A stretch of DNA of 64,000 nt from Runella sp. (GCA_023254175.1 JALQYJ010000045.1:1-64000); one strand, 5' to 3'; counted from the stretch's first letter, positions 17,258 to 26,246 are shown. Notes: generated from the sequence alone by a model not told the origin. Made by a program: numbers and translations.

Positions 17258-18640
17258 ATGAAAATCAGGACTAAAATTGCGCTTCAATTTACGGTGATTA
17301 TTGCGGCCATTTTGGCCACATTTTCAGTGTCGTTTTATTATGTAGCAGAACAAAATCGCAAAGACGAGTTTTACAAAAACTTGTGTGATCGTGCCCTAAC
17401 CCGTGCCGATTTGCTGGTGAAAATCGCGGCTAACAACAAGAAAATCCTGAAAATTCTTGACAAAGAAACGTTGTCAAAACTGTACGGTGAGAAGGTGTTG
17501 ATGTTTAATGACGAAGATAAAATCGTGTATGCAAGCTACGACCCCGATAGTGCTGAAAATTATTACTATAATGCCGATTTGCTCAAATCGGTTCGAAAAA
17601 ACAAATACGTAGAAACCATCAACGGAAAGTTATTGGTAGCGGGATTAATGTACACCCATCCCGAAAAAGGGGAACTTGTTTTGATGACTTCGGCCGAAGA
17701 TGAACTCGGGAATACCCAACTCCAGCGCCTACGTGAGTCGTTGATTTACAGCTTTTTGTTTGGGATTCTGATTACGATTGTGCTCGGGTTTATTTTTGCG
17801 GGTCAGTCGCTCAAGCCTTTGTCGGCCATGAACCGTGAAATTAGTACCATCACGGCGTATAACTTGCGAAAGCAGCTAAACGAAGGGAATCGACAAGACG
17901 AGTTGGCTCAATTGGCTATCAACTTCAACCAAATGCTTCAACGTTTAGAACAATCGTTTGATTTCCAACGGAGTTTTGTCTCGAATGCTTCACATGAGCT
18001 ACGAACGCCTTTGGCGGGTCTAAAATCCGAAATTCAGGTTGCTCTCGAAAAAGAACGCACGCCCGAAGAGTATCAAAAAGTGTTGGAATCGCTTCTGAAC
18101 GACGCGCAACGGCTGATTCAGTTGACCAATAGTTTATTACAACTGGCGCAATCTGAAAAGAAAGAAGAACGAACGATGAGTTTTCAGCCTATTCGCTTGG
18201 ATGAATTGGTATTTCAGACCCAAGAAGAGCTTCAAAGCCTCCGTACCGATTACCAGATTCACATTGATTTTGAAGACATTCCTGAAAATGAGCAGGACAT
18301 TACTGTTCTCGGAAATGCACCTTTGCTTAAAACAGTACTTAATAATCTGATGGACAATGCCTGTAAATATTCACCAGATAAACGCGCCGACGTAAAAATC
18401 GGTTTTGATGAACAAAATTGCTACATTCGAGTCAACGACCGAGGGATTGGTATTCCTGAAAACGAAACTCAGCGAATTTTTGAACCTCTCTATCGAGCCA
18501 AAAACGCTACTACTTTTCGAGGATATGGCATTGGGTTGTCGGTATGTCGTAGGATTGTGGACATGCACCGTGGCTATATAAAAGTCACGAGCCAATTGGG
18601 CGTTGGGAGTACGTTTGCAGTAGTTCTTCCGCACATCTAG
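17258..18640 (+). CDS. Membrane sensor histidine kinase, orphan
   Basis: The 460-residue two-component kinase has a first membrane segment (about 8-30), a periplasmic sensor of about 130 residues and a second membrane segment (about 163-185). A HAMP linker, a HisKA domain with SNASHELRTPLAGLKSEI (phospho-accepting His), and an ATPase domain follow. The ATPase boxes are NNLMDNACKYSP (N), NDRGIGIPENE (G1), RIFEPLYRA (F) and GYGIGLSVC (G2). The frame opens at a TTG (17246), but the ATG at 17258 fits better. No response regulator gene is adjacent, although many kinases of this type follow one. The signal is unknown. Confidence 0.93.
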   Translation: MKIRTKIALQFTVIIAAILATFSVSFYYVAEQNRKDEFYKNLCDRALTRADLLVKIAANNKKILKILDKETLSKLYGEKVLMFNDEDKIVYASYDPDSAENYYYNADLLKSVRKNKYVETINGKLLVAGLMYTHPEKGELVLMTSAEDELGNTQLQRLRESLIYSFLFGILITIVLGFIFAGQSLKPLSAMNREISTITAYNLRKQLNEGNRQDELAQLAINFNQMLQRLEQSFDFQRSFVSNASHELRTPLAGLKSEIQVALEKERTPEEYQKVLESLLNDAQRLIQLTNSLLQLAQSEKKEERTMSFQPIRLDELVFQTQEELQSLRTDYQIHIDFEDIPENEQDITVLGNAPLLKTVLNNLMDNACKYSPDKRADVKIGFDEQNCYIRVNDRGIGIPENETQRIFEPLYRAKNATTFRGYGIGLSVCRRIVDMHRGYIKVTSQLGVGSTFAVVLPHI

Positions 18641-18707
18641 TGTTTTTAAAGATTAGAAAAAAACCTTGTCATGCTTTTGAAAGCAGCACCTTTAATCTAT
18701 AACTACT

Positions 18708-19634
18708 ATGTTTCGTCGCGATTTTGTAAAAACGGCTCTCGCAGCTTCCGCAGCCACCTTGGTGAGCGGTGTAGCCACAGCTAATACTACGACTCCCAAC
18801 ACAAAAAATAATTTTAAATTGGCTTATGCCCCTCACTTTGGCATGTTCCAAAACAGTGCAGGGAAAGACCTTATCGACCAACTTAAGTTTATGGCCGACA
18901 ATGGCTTTACGGCCTTAGAAGATAACGGTATGATGGGGCGCCCAGTGGAGATTCAAACCAAAATTGGGGAAACATTGGCGAAGTTGGGAATGACTATGGG
19001 CGTGTTTGTGGTAGATAAGGGAGGAAATTCTCAAAATACCCTCGCTGCTGGTAAACAAGCACACATTGATATTTTCTTGGATGGCTGTAAGCGTGCCGTA
19101 GAAACCGCCAAACGCTGCAATGCTAAGTGGATGACAGTCGTGCCAGGGGATTTTGAACGTAATCTTCCGATTGGAATTCAAACAGGACATGTGATAGACG
19201 CGCTTCGTCGGGGGGCAGATATTTTGGCTCCTCACGGGTTGACGATGGTATTGGAGCCCTTGAGTGATAGCCCCAATTTGTTTTTGCAGACCTCTGACCA
19301 AACCTACGAAATTTGCCGTGCCGTAAATAGCCCTGCTTGCAAGATTTTGTTCGATATTTACCACATGCAGAAAACCGAAGGGCACATCATACCGCACATC
19401 GACTGGTGCTGGTCTGAAATTGGTTATTTTCAAATTGGTGATAACCCAGGACGTAAAGAGCCTACGACGGGCGAAATCAACTACAAAAACGTGTTCAAAC
19501 ATATTTACACCAAAATGAAGGCCAACAACCAAAACTTTATTTTTGGAATGGAACACGGAAACTCAAAACCTGGCAAAGAAGGCGAAGAGGCACTCATTAA
19601 AGCCTACCTAGAGTCGGATAGCTTTACGGTGTAA
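18708..19634 (+). CDS. Tat-exported TIM-barrel sugar isomerase/epimerase-like protein (hydroxypyruvate isomerase-like)
   Basis: The 308-residue protein begins MFRRDFVKTALAASAATL, a twin-arginine signal (RRDFVK) followed by a hydrophobic stretch and an AxA-type site, so it is probably folded in the cytoplasm and exported. The mature part is a xylose-isomerase-like TIM barrel with metal-site type motifs: GLTMVLEPLSD (Glu), CKILFDIYHMQKTEGHI (Asp, His), and a final GMEHGNSKPG (Glu). It resembles hydroxypyruvate isomerase. The substrate is unknown. A hairpin (19643-19666) follows its stop. Confidence 0.88.
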   Translation: MFRRDFVKTALAASAATLVSGVATANTTTPNTKNNFKLAYAPHFGMFQNSAGKDLIDQLKFMADNGFTALEDNGMMGRPVEIQTKIGETLAKLGMTMGVFVVDKGGNSQNTLAAGKQAHIDIFLDGCKRAVETAKRCNAKWMTVVPGDFERNLPIGIQTGHVIDALRRGADILAPHGLTMVLEPLSDSPNLFLQTSDQTYEICRAVNSPACKILFDIYHMQKTEGHIIPHIDWCWSEIGYFQIGDNPGRKEPTTGEINYKNVFKHIYTKMKANNQNFIFGMEHGNSKPGKEGEEALIKAYLESDSFTV

Positions 19635-19642
19635 AAAAAGTG

Positions 19643-19666
19643 CGTCGGGGTATGAGTACCCCGACG
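19643..19666 (+). terminator. Strong hairpin after the isomerase gene
   Basis: Perfect 10-base arms CGTCGGGGTA (19643-19652) and TACCCCGACG (19657-19666) enclose the tetraloop TGAG. An A-run lies before it and no clear T-run after it. It reads as a terminator for the isomerase gene, or for transcription from the right. Confidence 0.6.
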
Positions 19667-19692
19667 TAGCTACTTAAAAACAAAATCCACTA

Positions 19693-20457
19693 TTGGTATT
19701 GAAAGAATTGCTAAAATCGGTGATTGGCCCCGCAGGCCGCAAACAGGTAAGAGCATTACAAGCCTCGGCGCGAGCTAGGGTGTATGGATTAGGAAACGAC
19801 GTCGAATGTCCCATTTGTGGAAGTACGTACAGCCAGTTTTTGCCTTTCAACCGTCTCAATGCCCTTTGTTATACCTGTAAGTCGCTCGAACGCCACCGTT
19901 TGGTGTATCTGTATTTGAAAAATAAGACCGATTTTTTTACGGGGGAAAAACGAATTTTGCACTTTGCTCCCGAAAAATGCCTGCACGACCAAATTCGCAA
20001 GTACCCTCAGCTTCAGTACGAAACGGTCGATTTGATGACTACTTACATCGACGCCATCGGGGTGCTACCCGACCACGTTATGTCGGTGACGGATATTCAA
20101 TTTCCCGATAACACCTTCGACGTCGTGATTGGTAACCACGTCTTTGAACTTGTGCCTGACGATGTTCAAGGAATGCGCGAGATTTATCGGGTGCTCAAAC
20201 CCAACGGCTACGCTATTATTCAAGGTGCAGTGAATAATTCGATGGAAAAAACGGTAGAAACCCAGCACCTGACTCCCGAAGAGCGGAAACGCATTGCGGG
20301 GGCTCACCAGCACGTTCGCCGTTATGGCCGCGACTATGCCGACCGCCTTGTCGCCGTAGGTTTTAGGGTAGAAGTGAGTGCTTACGTGCAAGAAATCGAC
20401 TGGAAACGCTACGGACTTATGGCAGATGAGAACGTGTATGTGTGTTGGAAAAAATAA
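19693..20457 (+). CDS. SAM-dependent methyltransferase with N-terminal zinc ribbon
   Basis: The 254-residue class I methyltransferase is preceded by a short zinc-ribbon-like region, CPICGSTY...LCYTC (about residues 40-65). The methyltransferase core shows LHFAPEKC, TVDLMTTYIDAIGVLPDHV, MSVTDIQFPDNTFDVVIGNH and REIYRVLKPNGYAIIQGAV. The family is common in glycan and natural-product gene clusters, but the substrate is unknown. No ATG is available near the N terminus; the start is a TTG at 19693 or 19699, so the first residues are uncertain. Confidence 0.82.
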   Translation: MVLKELLKSVIGPAGRKQVRALQASARARVYGLGNDVECPICGSTYSQFLPFNRLNALCYTCKSLERHRLVYLYLKNKTDFFTGEKRILHFAPEKCLHDQIRKYPQLQYETVDLMTTYIDAIGVLPDHVMSVTDIQFPDNTFDVVIGNHVFELVPDDVQGMREIYRVLKPNGYAIIQGAVNNSMEKTVETQHLTPEERKRIAGAHQHVRRYGRDYADRLVAVGFRVEVSAYVQEIDWKRYGLMADENVYVCWKK

Positions 20458-20473
20458 GTAGTAGGTCTTTAAG

Positions 20474-20493
20474 CGAGGTTTTACGAAACCTCG
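20474..20493 (+). terminator. Hairpin after the methyltransferase
   Basis: Perfect 8-base arms CGAGGTTT and AAACCTCG enclose the loop TACG, 16 bases after the methyltransferase stop. No T-run follows directly. Confidence 0.45.
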
Positions 20494-20552
20494 GTGGTAG
20501 TTTTGAAAAACCGACGCCATACAGCAGGTAGCAGGAGGGGAGGACAAAAGCT

Positions 20553-20825
20553 ATGAGGTATTTTTGGACTCAACCTTTGTTATTTCTTAATCCTGCCTTC
20601 CTACCTTCGCCCAATCAGCTAAACTTTCTAATTACAACGTTATTTGGACGACTCCAAGTAAAAACTCGCTTGAATCCATGCCTTTTAGTGGGGGAGATGT
20701 TGGTGTTTAAATTATACGCACCGTCCCAAACGATGATAGAAGGGCGCATTAAAAATGGGGTGATTGAAGACCTGAAAGCCCCACCCATTTCGCTTCTATC
20801 GGATGTGATTGTCTATGGAAAATAA
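20553..20825 (+). pseudogene. Possible remnant of a secreted enzyme C terminus
   Basis: A 90-codon open frame. The last about 40 residues (VFKLYAPSQTMIEGRIKNG, then VIEDLKAPP) look like the closing strand of a large carbohydrate-active enzyme, while the first half reads like non-coding sequence. I cannot name the parent family with certainty. It lies between two intact genes, has no clear ribosome-binding site, and may be the end of a lost glycosidase gene. It could also be a chance frame. Confidence 0.35.
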
Positions 20826-20942
20826 GATGTGCCAAGTTTGGTACAGTATCTAAAACATAGAATGTCGTTTGTAATTGTGTGGAAATAAGTAGTAAAAAAA
20901 ACAGGTTTTGTGCCTTCTGTTACCTATAATCTCTTGCATTGA

Positions 20943-21857
20943 ATGAAACCACAACAACACACGACGAGTAGCCGTCGAGATTTCTTAAAATTAGGCGCTG
21001 GAGCCGTTGGAAGCGTCCTTGCATCAAGTCCTTTGGCTGAGGCGGCACTTTGGGTGGAAGAAAGCCGTAAACTTTCGCTGCCGTTGGGTATTTGTACGTC
21101 TTACGACAAAGCAGCGCTGCTTAAAAGTATTGGTTATTCGTACGTTGAAGAAAACGTCGGTCGTTTCTTGATTCCTGACAAAGGGGGAGACGAACAATAT
21201 GCCAAAAACGTAGAAGCACTCAAAACGACGGGCGTACCGTTGCGTTCGTACGTATCATTTATCCCAGGGAGTATCAAATCGGTGGGACTTAATGCCAACC
21301 ACGAAGCTTTGTTGGAAAGAGCCGATTTGGCTTTCAAACGTGCTAAAGAATGTGGTACGCCTTACGTCGTGTTTGGAAGTAGTGCATCGCGTACCATCCC
21401 CGAAGGGTTTGACCGCGCCAAAGCCAAAGAACAACATACAGAAGTGAGCAAAAAAATGGCACTTTTGGCCGAAAAACACGGGATTACGGTGGCTTTAGAG
21501 CCACTCAACCGTAGCGAAACTAATTTTATTAACAGCTTGGCTGAAGGAGTCGAAATCATCGAAGCCGTCAATCATCCTCGTTTTCGGTTGTTGTGCGATA
21601 TTTACCACATGCTCAAAGATAACGAAGGCCCCGAGCAAATTGTAAAATATGGTAAATACATCGTACACTGCCATATTGCCGAAAAACAAAACCGTACGGC
21701 TCCTGGGGTCGTAGGCGATGATTTTAGAGAATATTTCAAGGCATTGAAAAAAATTAAATACCGTGGCGGATTGTCGATTGAAGGCCGTTGGACCAATTTT
21801 GATAGCGAAGCAAAAAAAGCCTTTGAAGTGCTGACACAGCAAATGTCAGAAGTATAA
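20943..21857 (+). CDS. Tat-exported TIM-barrel sugar isomerase/epimerase-like protein
   Basis: The 304-residue protein starts with a textbook Tat signal, SSRRDFLKLGAGAVGSVLAS, so it is probably exported to the periplasm after folding. The xylose-isomerase-like barrel has VALEPLNRSETNFINS (metal Glu), RLLCDIYHMLKDNEG (Asp, His), YIVHCHIAEKQNR (His), and GLSIEGRW near the end (Glu). It is a distant relative of the isomerase at 18708 and more like D-tagatose/D-psicose 3-epimerase relatives. An esterase follows with ATGs at +1 and +46 from the stop, so the two are probably cotranscribed. Substrate not assignable. Confidence 0.88.
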   Translation: MKPQQHTTSSRRDFLKLGAGAVGSVLASSPLAEAALWVEESRKLSLPLGICTSYDKAALLKSIGYSYVEENVGRFLIPDKGGDEQYAKNVEALKTTGVPLRSYVSFIPGSIKSVGLNANHEALLERADLAFKRAKECGTPYVVFGSSASRTIPEGFDRAKAKEQHTEVSKKMALLAEKHGITVALEPLNRSETNFINSLAEGVEIIEAVNHPRFRLLCDIYHMLKDNEGPEQIVKYGKYIVHCHIAEKQNRTAPGVVGDDFREYFKALKKIKYRGGLSIEGRWTNFDSEAKKAFEVLTQQMSEV

Positions 21858-21903
21858 AATGATAACTTTGCCACTAAACACTTCAACTAGTTGTATAAAC
21901 CCG

Positions 21904-22734
21904 ATGATACCTCTCAAAAAAATCGCACTTTTTCTCGTTATTGGTTTGTGGAGTACGTCTGTATGGGCCGAAAAAATTGACACGGTAGAAACGTACAGCC
22001 CTTCGATGAAAAAAAATATCAAAGCGGTGGTGCTTACGCCTGACTCGTACGATGGTGCCAAAGAATTTCCTGTCGTTTATCTATTGCACGGTTATAGCGG
22101 TAACTATGCCGATTGGGTTAAAAAAGCCTCTGCCATGCAGCGTATGGCGGATGTGTATCAAACAATTATTGTGTGCCCCGACGGAGGGTTTTCGAGTTGG
22201 TACTGGGATAGCCCCGTTGATCCAACAATGCGTTATGAAACGTATGTTGCTAACGAGTTGGTTTCGTGGATTGACGGCCGTTACAAAACCATTAAAAGCC
22301 GTGATGGGCGCGGAATTACGGGCTTGAGCATGGGCGGACACGGTGCGCTTTATTTGGCGTTTAAACACCAAGATGTGTTCGGAACAGCAGGAAGTATGAG
22401 CGGAGGCGTGGATATTCGTCCTTTCCCAAATAACTGGGACATGGCTAAGCGCTTAGGAAAATACGCCGAAGCTCCCGAGCTTTGGGAGAAAAACACCGTC
22501 ATTAATTTGGTACATTTACTTACCCCCAACTCGCTGGCCCTGATTATTGATTGCGGTAGCGAAGACTTCTTTTACCGCGTTAACAACAACCTGCACAACA
22601 AATTGCTGGAACGCAATATCCCGCACGATTATATCTCTCGTCCAGGGGGACACAATTGGCCTTATTGGAATAACGCCATTGGTTACCAATTGCTTTTTAT
22701 GAGAAATTTTTTTGACAAACTAAAAAGCAAATAA
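21904..22734 (+). CDS. Secreted alpha/beta-hydrolase esterase (esterase D / putative acyl esterase family)
   Basis: The 276-residue protein has a signal peptide, MIPLKKIALFLVIGLWSTSV, cut near VWAE. The alpha/beta-hydrolase core has the oxyanion loop YLLHGYSGNYADW, the nucleophile elbow GLSMGGHGAL (Ser), an Asp in LIIDCGSEDFF, and a late His in SRPGGHNWPYW. It belongs to the esterase D family that also includes feruloyl and acetylxylan esterases, so deacylation of plant polysaccharide is plausible. The frame opens at an ATG at 21859, one base after the isomerase stop, but the ATG at 21904 gives a better signal peptide. Confidence 0.86.
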   Translation: MIPLKKIALFLVIGLWSTSVWAEKIDTVETYSPSMKKNIKAVVLTPDSYDGAKEFPVVYLLHGYSGNYADWVKKASAMQRMADVYQTIIVCPDGGFSSWYWDSPVDPTMRYETYVANELVSWIDGRYKTIKSRDGRGITGLSMGGHGALYLAFKHQDVFGTAGSMSGGVDIRPFPNNWDMAKRLGKYAEAPELWEKNTVINLVHLLTPNSLALIIDCGSEDFFYRVNNNLHNKLLERNIPHDYISRPGGHNWPYWNNAIGYQLLFMRNFFDKLKSK

Positions 22735-22746
22735 AGTGTTGAACAG

Positions 22747-23760
22747 GTGGCGAAGAATATCAAACATTTTGTAAGAGATAGCTGGCTGACAGCCTCGTAC
22801 TACACGGGGCTGAGCCATCTCTATCAAGCCTTAGCAGGGCGAAAACATGGTGTTGTTTCGTACCACAATGTGCTTCCTGTGAGTACCTTGCCTGCGTTCG
22901 ATACGTATAATGTGGACGTGACCGCAGCCATCTTTGACAAACAACTTCAATTTTTAAAGAAACACTTTCGCGTTCAACCAATTCAAGAGTTAGAAAACCC
23001 GCTGGCTGAAGGTATTTTTTTGACCTTTGATGATGGGATGCGCAACAATTATGAGATATTGGTGCCTATTTTAGCAAAGCACGATATTTCGGCGTTGTTT
23101 GCGATTTGCCCCGCCATGGTTGACGGAGAGTTGCCATACATTTGGCGCGATTATTTGTTTTTACTGTTGCATCAAGCCATTTCGCAAGATGTTTGGCTTC
23201 CCCTTAATGGCTACCAAAGCCTAATAAGAGTTTCGGAGGCGAGTTTAAATAGTCTTACCCGTCAACTAAAGCAATACGTTTATTCCCACCAAATAGCCGA
23301 TATTTATGGGATAATTTGGGAAATTTGTAAAAAAAATCAATGGAGTGTTGGGCCTATTTCCTGTGATGAATTACGGTATGAGTTTATGACTTGGCCGCAG
23401 ATTCAGGAACTGACTCAAAAAGGACATCAGGTGGCTTCGCATACCCAAACCCACCGAGTACTGCGTTTTTTGAGCCAAGACGAAAAGAAGAAGGAGTTAG
23501 AAAGTTCTAAAAAACGCTTAGAAGAAAAGCTTAACCACGAAATAAGCCTGTTTGTGTACCCTTACGGTAGTTCTGCCGAGATAGACCAAGCCACGGTCAA
23601 CGCTGTTGATGAAGCAGGTTATCGTGGTGCTTTTATGAATATTCAGCGTCCTTTATTGACTCCCTCTGCCTTGGCTCAGCCTCGTTTTGCTTTTCCCCCC
23701 ATTGCCAGTTCGGCTCATTTGTACGCGATTGCGTCGGGTTATAAGTTTTCGTTTCGGTAG
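22747..23760 (+). CDS. Polysaccharide deacetylase family protein (NodB domain)
   Basis: The 337-residue protein has the three NodB motifs of carbohydrate esterase family 4: FLTFDDGMRNNY near residue 94 (catalytic base and metal Asp), VASHTQTHRVL near 228 (metal His pair) and FVYPYGSSAEI near 276. No signal peptide is seen, so it is probably cytoplasmic or membrane-associated, as in lipopolysaccharide or capsule enzymes of this family. The first codon is GTG at 22747, 12 bases after the esterase stop; no ATG fits. It probably removes N-acyl or O-acyl groups from a glycan precursor. Confidence 0.88.
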   Translation: MAKNIKHFVRDSWLTASYYTGLSHLYQALAGRKHGVVSYHNVLPVSTLPAFDTYNVDVTAAIFDKQLQFLKKHFRVQPIQELENPLAEGIFLTFDDGMRNNYEILVPILAKHDISALFAICPAMVDGELPYIWRDYLFLLLHQAISQDVWLPLNGYQSLIRVSEASLNSLTRQLKQYVYSHQIADIYGIIWEICKKNQWSVGPISCDELRYEFMTWPQIQELTQKGHQVASHTQTHRVLRFLSQDEKKKELESSKKRLEEKLNHEISLFVYPYGSSAEIDQATVNAVDEAGYRGAFMNIQRPLLTPSALAQPRFAFPPIASSAHLYAIASGYKFSFR

Positions 23761-23814
23761 ATTGTTTGAAAAGTTGTACTTTACTGCCAAAAACTAGGTT
23801 ATTTTTCGATACAA

Positions 23815-24290
23815 GGAGATTAGTTCTCACTGACGGTTCAAGATTTACAAATGGCGCTAGACCAGGCATTGGAAGGATTGCCCGAAAAAACACGCCAAGT
23901 TTTTAAAATGAGTCGGTACGAATACTTATCGCACCGAGAAATTGCCCAACAACTTCAACTGACCGAAAAAGCCGTAAAATACCACATTACACATTTACGT
24001 ACTTACCTTCGCGACTTCCTTGTGGTGCTGCTTTTAGGATGTTGGAAAAAGACCTTTTGGGTAAATATACTCCTGCCGATAGGGTAAGAAAAACCGCTTG
24101 ACCAAATGGATTCCGAGTGGGAGTTGATAAAAGCTCGAATGTGGCAAAAGGTAAATCAGTAAACAGTGGAGTGGTACGAGCTTGGAGTATTGGCTTATTA
24201 GAAGTGACGTAGCCGCTTGCTTGGTGTTGATTATGGGGTGGACTATTCTACAAACTCTTTCTAGCTCCACTCTTGATTTTTGTGGTTTTC
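23815..24290 (+). pseudogene. Remnant of an ECF sigma factor and an anti-sigma (FecR-like) gene
   Basis: At about 23830-24010 the frame reads LDQALEGLPEKTRQVFKMSR, then YEYLSHREIAQQLQLTEKAV and KYHITHLRTYLRD. This is the C-terminal region 4 helix-turn-helix of a FecI-type ECF sigma factor. Region 2 is missing, and after residue 55 the frame runs into unrelated hydrophobic sequence. Just after it, in another frame at about 24103-24165, MDSEWELIKARMWQKVNQ looks like the start of a FecR-type anti-sigma protein, followed by stops. Such pairs regulate SusC-like transporters; here both genes and the transporter are lost. Confidence 0.75.
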
Positions 24291-24314
24291 GTGGTAGTTT
24301 TGGGTAAATAGGAC

Positions 24315-24394
24315 TAATGACAGGTTATTGACAAGCTATTCCAAGGAGTAAAAGCTCAAAAATACCTCCCTTTTTGAGTATATAATGACAGGTT
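24315..24394 (+). repeat. 12-base direct repeat and hairpin upstream of the dicarboxylate transporter
   Basis: TAATGACAGGTT occurs at 24315-24326 and again at 24383-24394. Between them lies a perfect hairpin, CTCAAAAA (24355-24362) and TTTTTGAG (24371-24378). The block sits 45-125 bases before the dctA-like start, so the repeats could be regulator sites. They could equally be leftover duplication from the decay next door. Confidence 0.45.
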
Positions 24395-24438
24395 TTATTT
24401 TATAAGTTGTAAAACAGTATAAGCCCTAAACATCTACA

Positions 24439-25773
24439 ATGCAAACGACTTCATCTCGTTCAGGACTCGTTAAACTCTTCACCAATCTGACTTTTTGGGT
24501 TTTGACGGCCATTACAATTGGTGTCTTATTAGGCCATTTTCGACCCGATTTGGCGTTGATGAAAGTATTGGAAGAACCCATCAAAGGGAAGTTTTTGGGT
24601 CAAGAACTCGAAATCGGCGCCACTTTTAGCGAAATGCTGGGCAAAACGTTCATCAGCGTTGTCAAACTTTTTATTAACCCCATCATTTTTCTCACTATTA
24701 CGTTGGGGATTATTTCGATGGGTGACTTAAAAAAGGTCGGGAAAGTGGGTGCCAAAGCGTTGCTATACTTTGAGGTGGTAACGACCGTTGCACTCATTAT
24801 TGGAATAATCGTGGCCAATATCATTCGCCCAGGCGACGGTGTTACAACGGAGGGAATCAAAGGCGGGGATATTTCTAAGTACACCAAAAGTGCCGAAGCC
24901 TTTAGCTGGTGGAAGTTTTTTATGGACAATTCTACCCTTCAAGTCCTTGCCGTGGCGATTGTACTTGGGGCAGTGTTAAGTAACTATTCTGGCCGCCAAA
25001 AAGTAATTAATTTCCTTGCACCCATTTCTAAAGTAATTTTCAAAGCCCTGCACCGCGTTATGATGCTTGCGCCGATTGGGGCGTTTGGAGGAATGGCTTT
25101 CACCATTGGAAAATACGGAATTCAAACGCTTTTTCCCCTTGCAAAGTTGATGGTGACGGTCTATACCACCATGGGAATCTTTGTGTGTGTGGTGCTGTGG
25201 TATATCCTTCGGACGGCCAAGGTTGATTTGTTTAAGTTTTTGCGCTACATCCGCGAGGAGCTTTTGATTGTACTCGGGACATCGTCGTCGGAGGCGGCGT
25301 TGCCGTCGTTGATGGAAAAATTAGAAAAAATGGGCTGCTCGAAGTCGGTGGTGGGGCTGGTAGTTCCTGCTGGTTATTCGTTTAACCTCGATGGAACGAC
25401 CATCTACCTTTCGATGGCCGTTATTTTCTTGGCACAAGTGTTTAACGTGCACTTAGATTTAACCCAAATGCTGACCATTATCGGTGTTTTGATGGTGACG
25501 TCTAAGGGAGCAGCGGGTGTAACGGGGAGTGGTTTTATCGTATTGGCATCGACGCTAACGGCTCTCAAGGCGATTCCCGTAGAAGGGTTAGCATTATTAC
25601 TGGGCGTCGACCGTTTTATGTCGGAAGCGCGCGCCATTACCAACTTCATCGGAAATGCCGTAGCTACGGTGTGGCTGGCCAACCACGAAAAAGAATTTGA
25701 CCGCCAGAAAATGCACTACGCGTTTGAGCACGTCGAACAGTTTGAAGACATTGAAACTGATAACCTCGATTAA
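24439..25773 (+). CDS. Dicarboxylate/amino acid:cation symporter (DAACS family)
   Basis: A 444-residue inner-membrane transporter of the glutamate/C4-dicarboxylate family with about eight membrane segments and two re-entrant loops. The serine-rich loop is GTSSSEAALPSLME near residue 280. The substrate-binding segment is PAGYSFNLDGTTIYLSMAVI near 312, and GVDRFMSEARAITNFIGNA lies near 392, with the conserved Arg and Asn. The length and motifs fit DctA or GltP; the substrate (succinate, fumarate, aspartate or glutamate) cannot be fixed. Its stop overlaps the stop of the convergent elaA gene. Confidence 0.93.
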   Translation: MQTTSSRSGLVKLFTNLTFWVLTAITIGVLLGHFRPDLALMKVLEEPIKGKFLGQELEIGATFSEMLGKTFISVVKLFINPIIFLTITLGIISMGDLKKVGKVGAKALLYFEVVTTVALIIGIIVANIIRPGDGVTTEGIKGGDISKYTKSAEAFSWWKFFMDNSTLQVLAVAIVLGAVLSNYSGRQKVINFLAPISKVIFKALHRVMMLAPIGAFGGMAFTIGKYGIQTLFPLAKLMVTVYTTMGIFVCVVLWYILRTAKVDLFKFLRYIREELLIVLGTSSSEAALPSLMEKLEKMGCSKSVVGLVVPAGYSFNLDGTTIYLSMAVIFLAQVFNVHLDLTQMLTIIGVLMVTSKGAAGVTGSGFIVLASTLTALKAIPVEGLALLLGVDRFMSEARAITNFIGNAVATVWLANHEKEFDRQKMHYAFEHVEQFEDIETDNLD

Positions 25774-26228
25774 GCTTTCCGAATCATAATTGTGTGCGGA
25801 ATCCCGTCTTCGAGGTAATCTTCTCCCGTTGATTGGAAACCCAACGACTCATAGAACTTTAACAAATATTGCTGGGCTCCAATCTTGATGGGTTGAGAAC
25901 CAAAAAGTTTTTTACACTGCTGGATGGAATATGTCATCAATTGCCTTCCTGCCCCTTGCCCGCGTACTTTGTCGGAAGTAGCTACCCGTCCAATCGACGT
26001 AAAACCTTCGTACGATAGATTTAAGTCAAACAAACGAGTATAAGCTACTAAGGTTCCATTGTCATCGTAGCCAAGGCAGTGCCATGCGTAAAAATCCTTT
26101 CCGTCGGCATCGTGAAAAGGGCAATTTTGTTCAACAATAAACACATCGATACGTAGTGCCATTAGGTCGTACAATTGACGTAAAGTAAGTTGTTCGAAAG
26201 GAAGGCATTGAAACGTGATGGCAGCCAT
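25770..26228 (-). CDS. elaA: ElaA-like GNAT N-acetyltransferase
   Basis: The 152-residue protein belongs to the GNAT superfamily, ElaA group, which transfers acetyl groups from acetyl-CoA to an unknown acceptor. It has the family start FEQLTLRQLYDLMALRIDVF, then FIVEQNCPFHDADGKD, and the acetyl-CoA loop RVATSDKVRGQGAGRQLM. The C-terminal strand is FYESLGFQSTGEDYLEDGIP. The ATG at 26228 was chosen over an upstream in-frame codon at 26306 because it starts the conserved fold. The stop shares bases 25771-25772 with the stop of the convergent transporter gene. Confidence 0.9.
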   Translation of the reverse strand: MAAITFQCLPFEQLTLRQLYDLMALRIDVFIVEQNCPFHDADGKDFYAWHCLGYDDNGTLVAYTRLFDLNLSYEGFTSIGRVATSDKVRGQGAGRQLMTYSIQQCKKLFGSQPIKIGAQQYLLKFYESLGFQSTGEDYLEDGIPHTIMIRKA

Positions 26229-26246
26229 AGTTTTCGGTAGGTTTGC

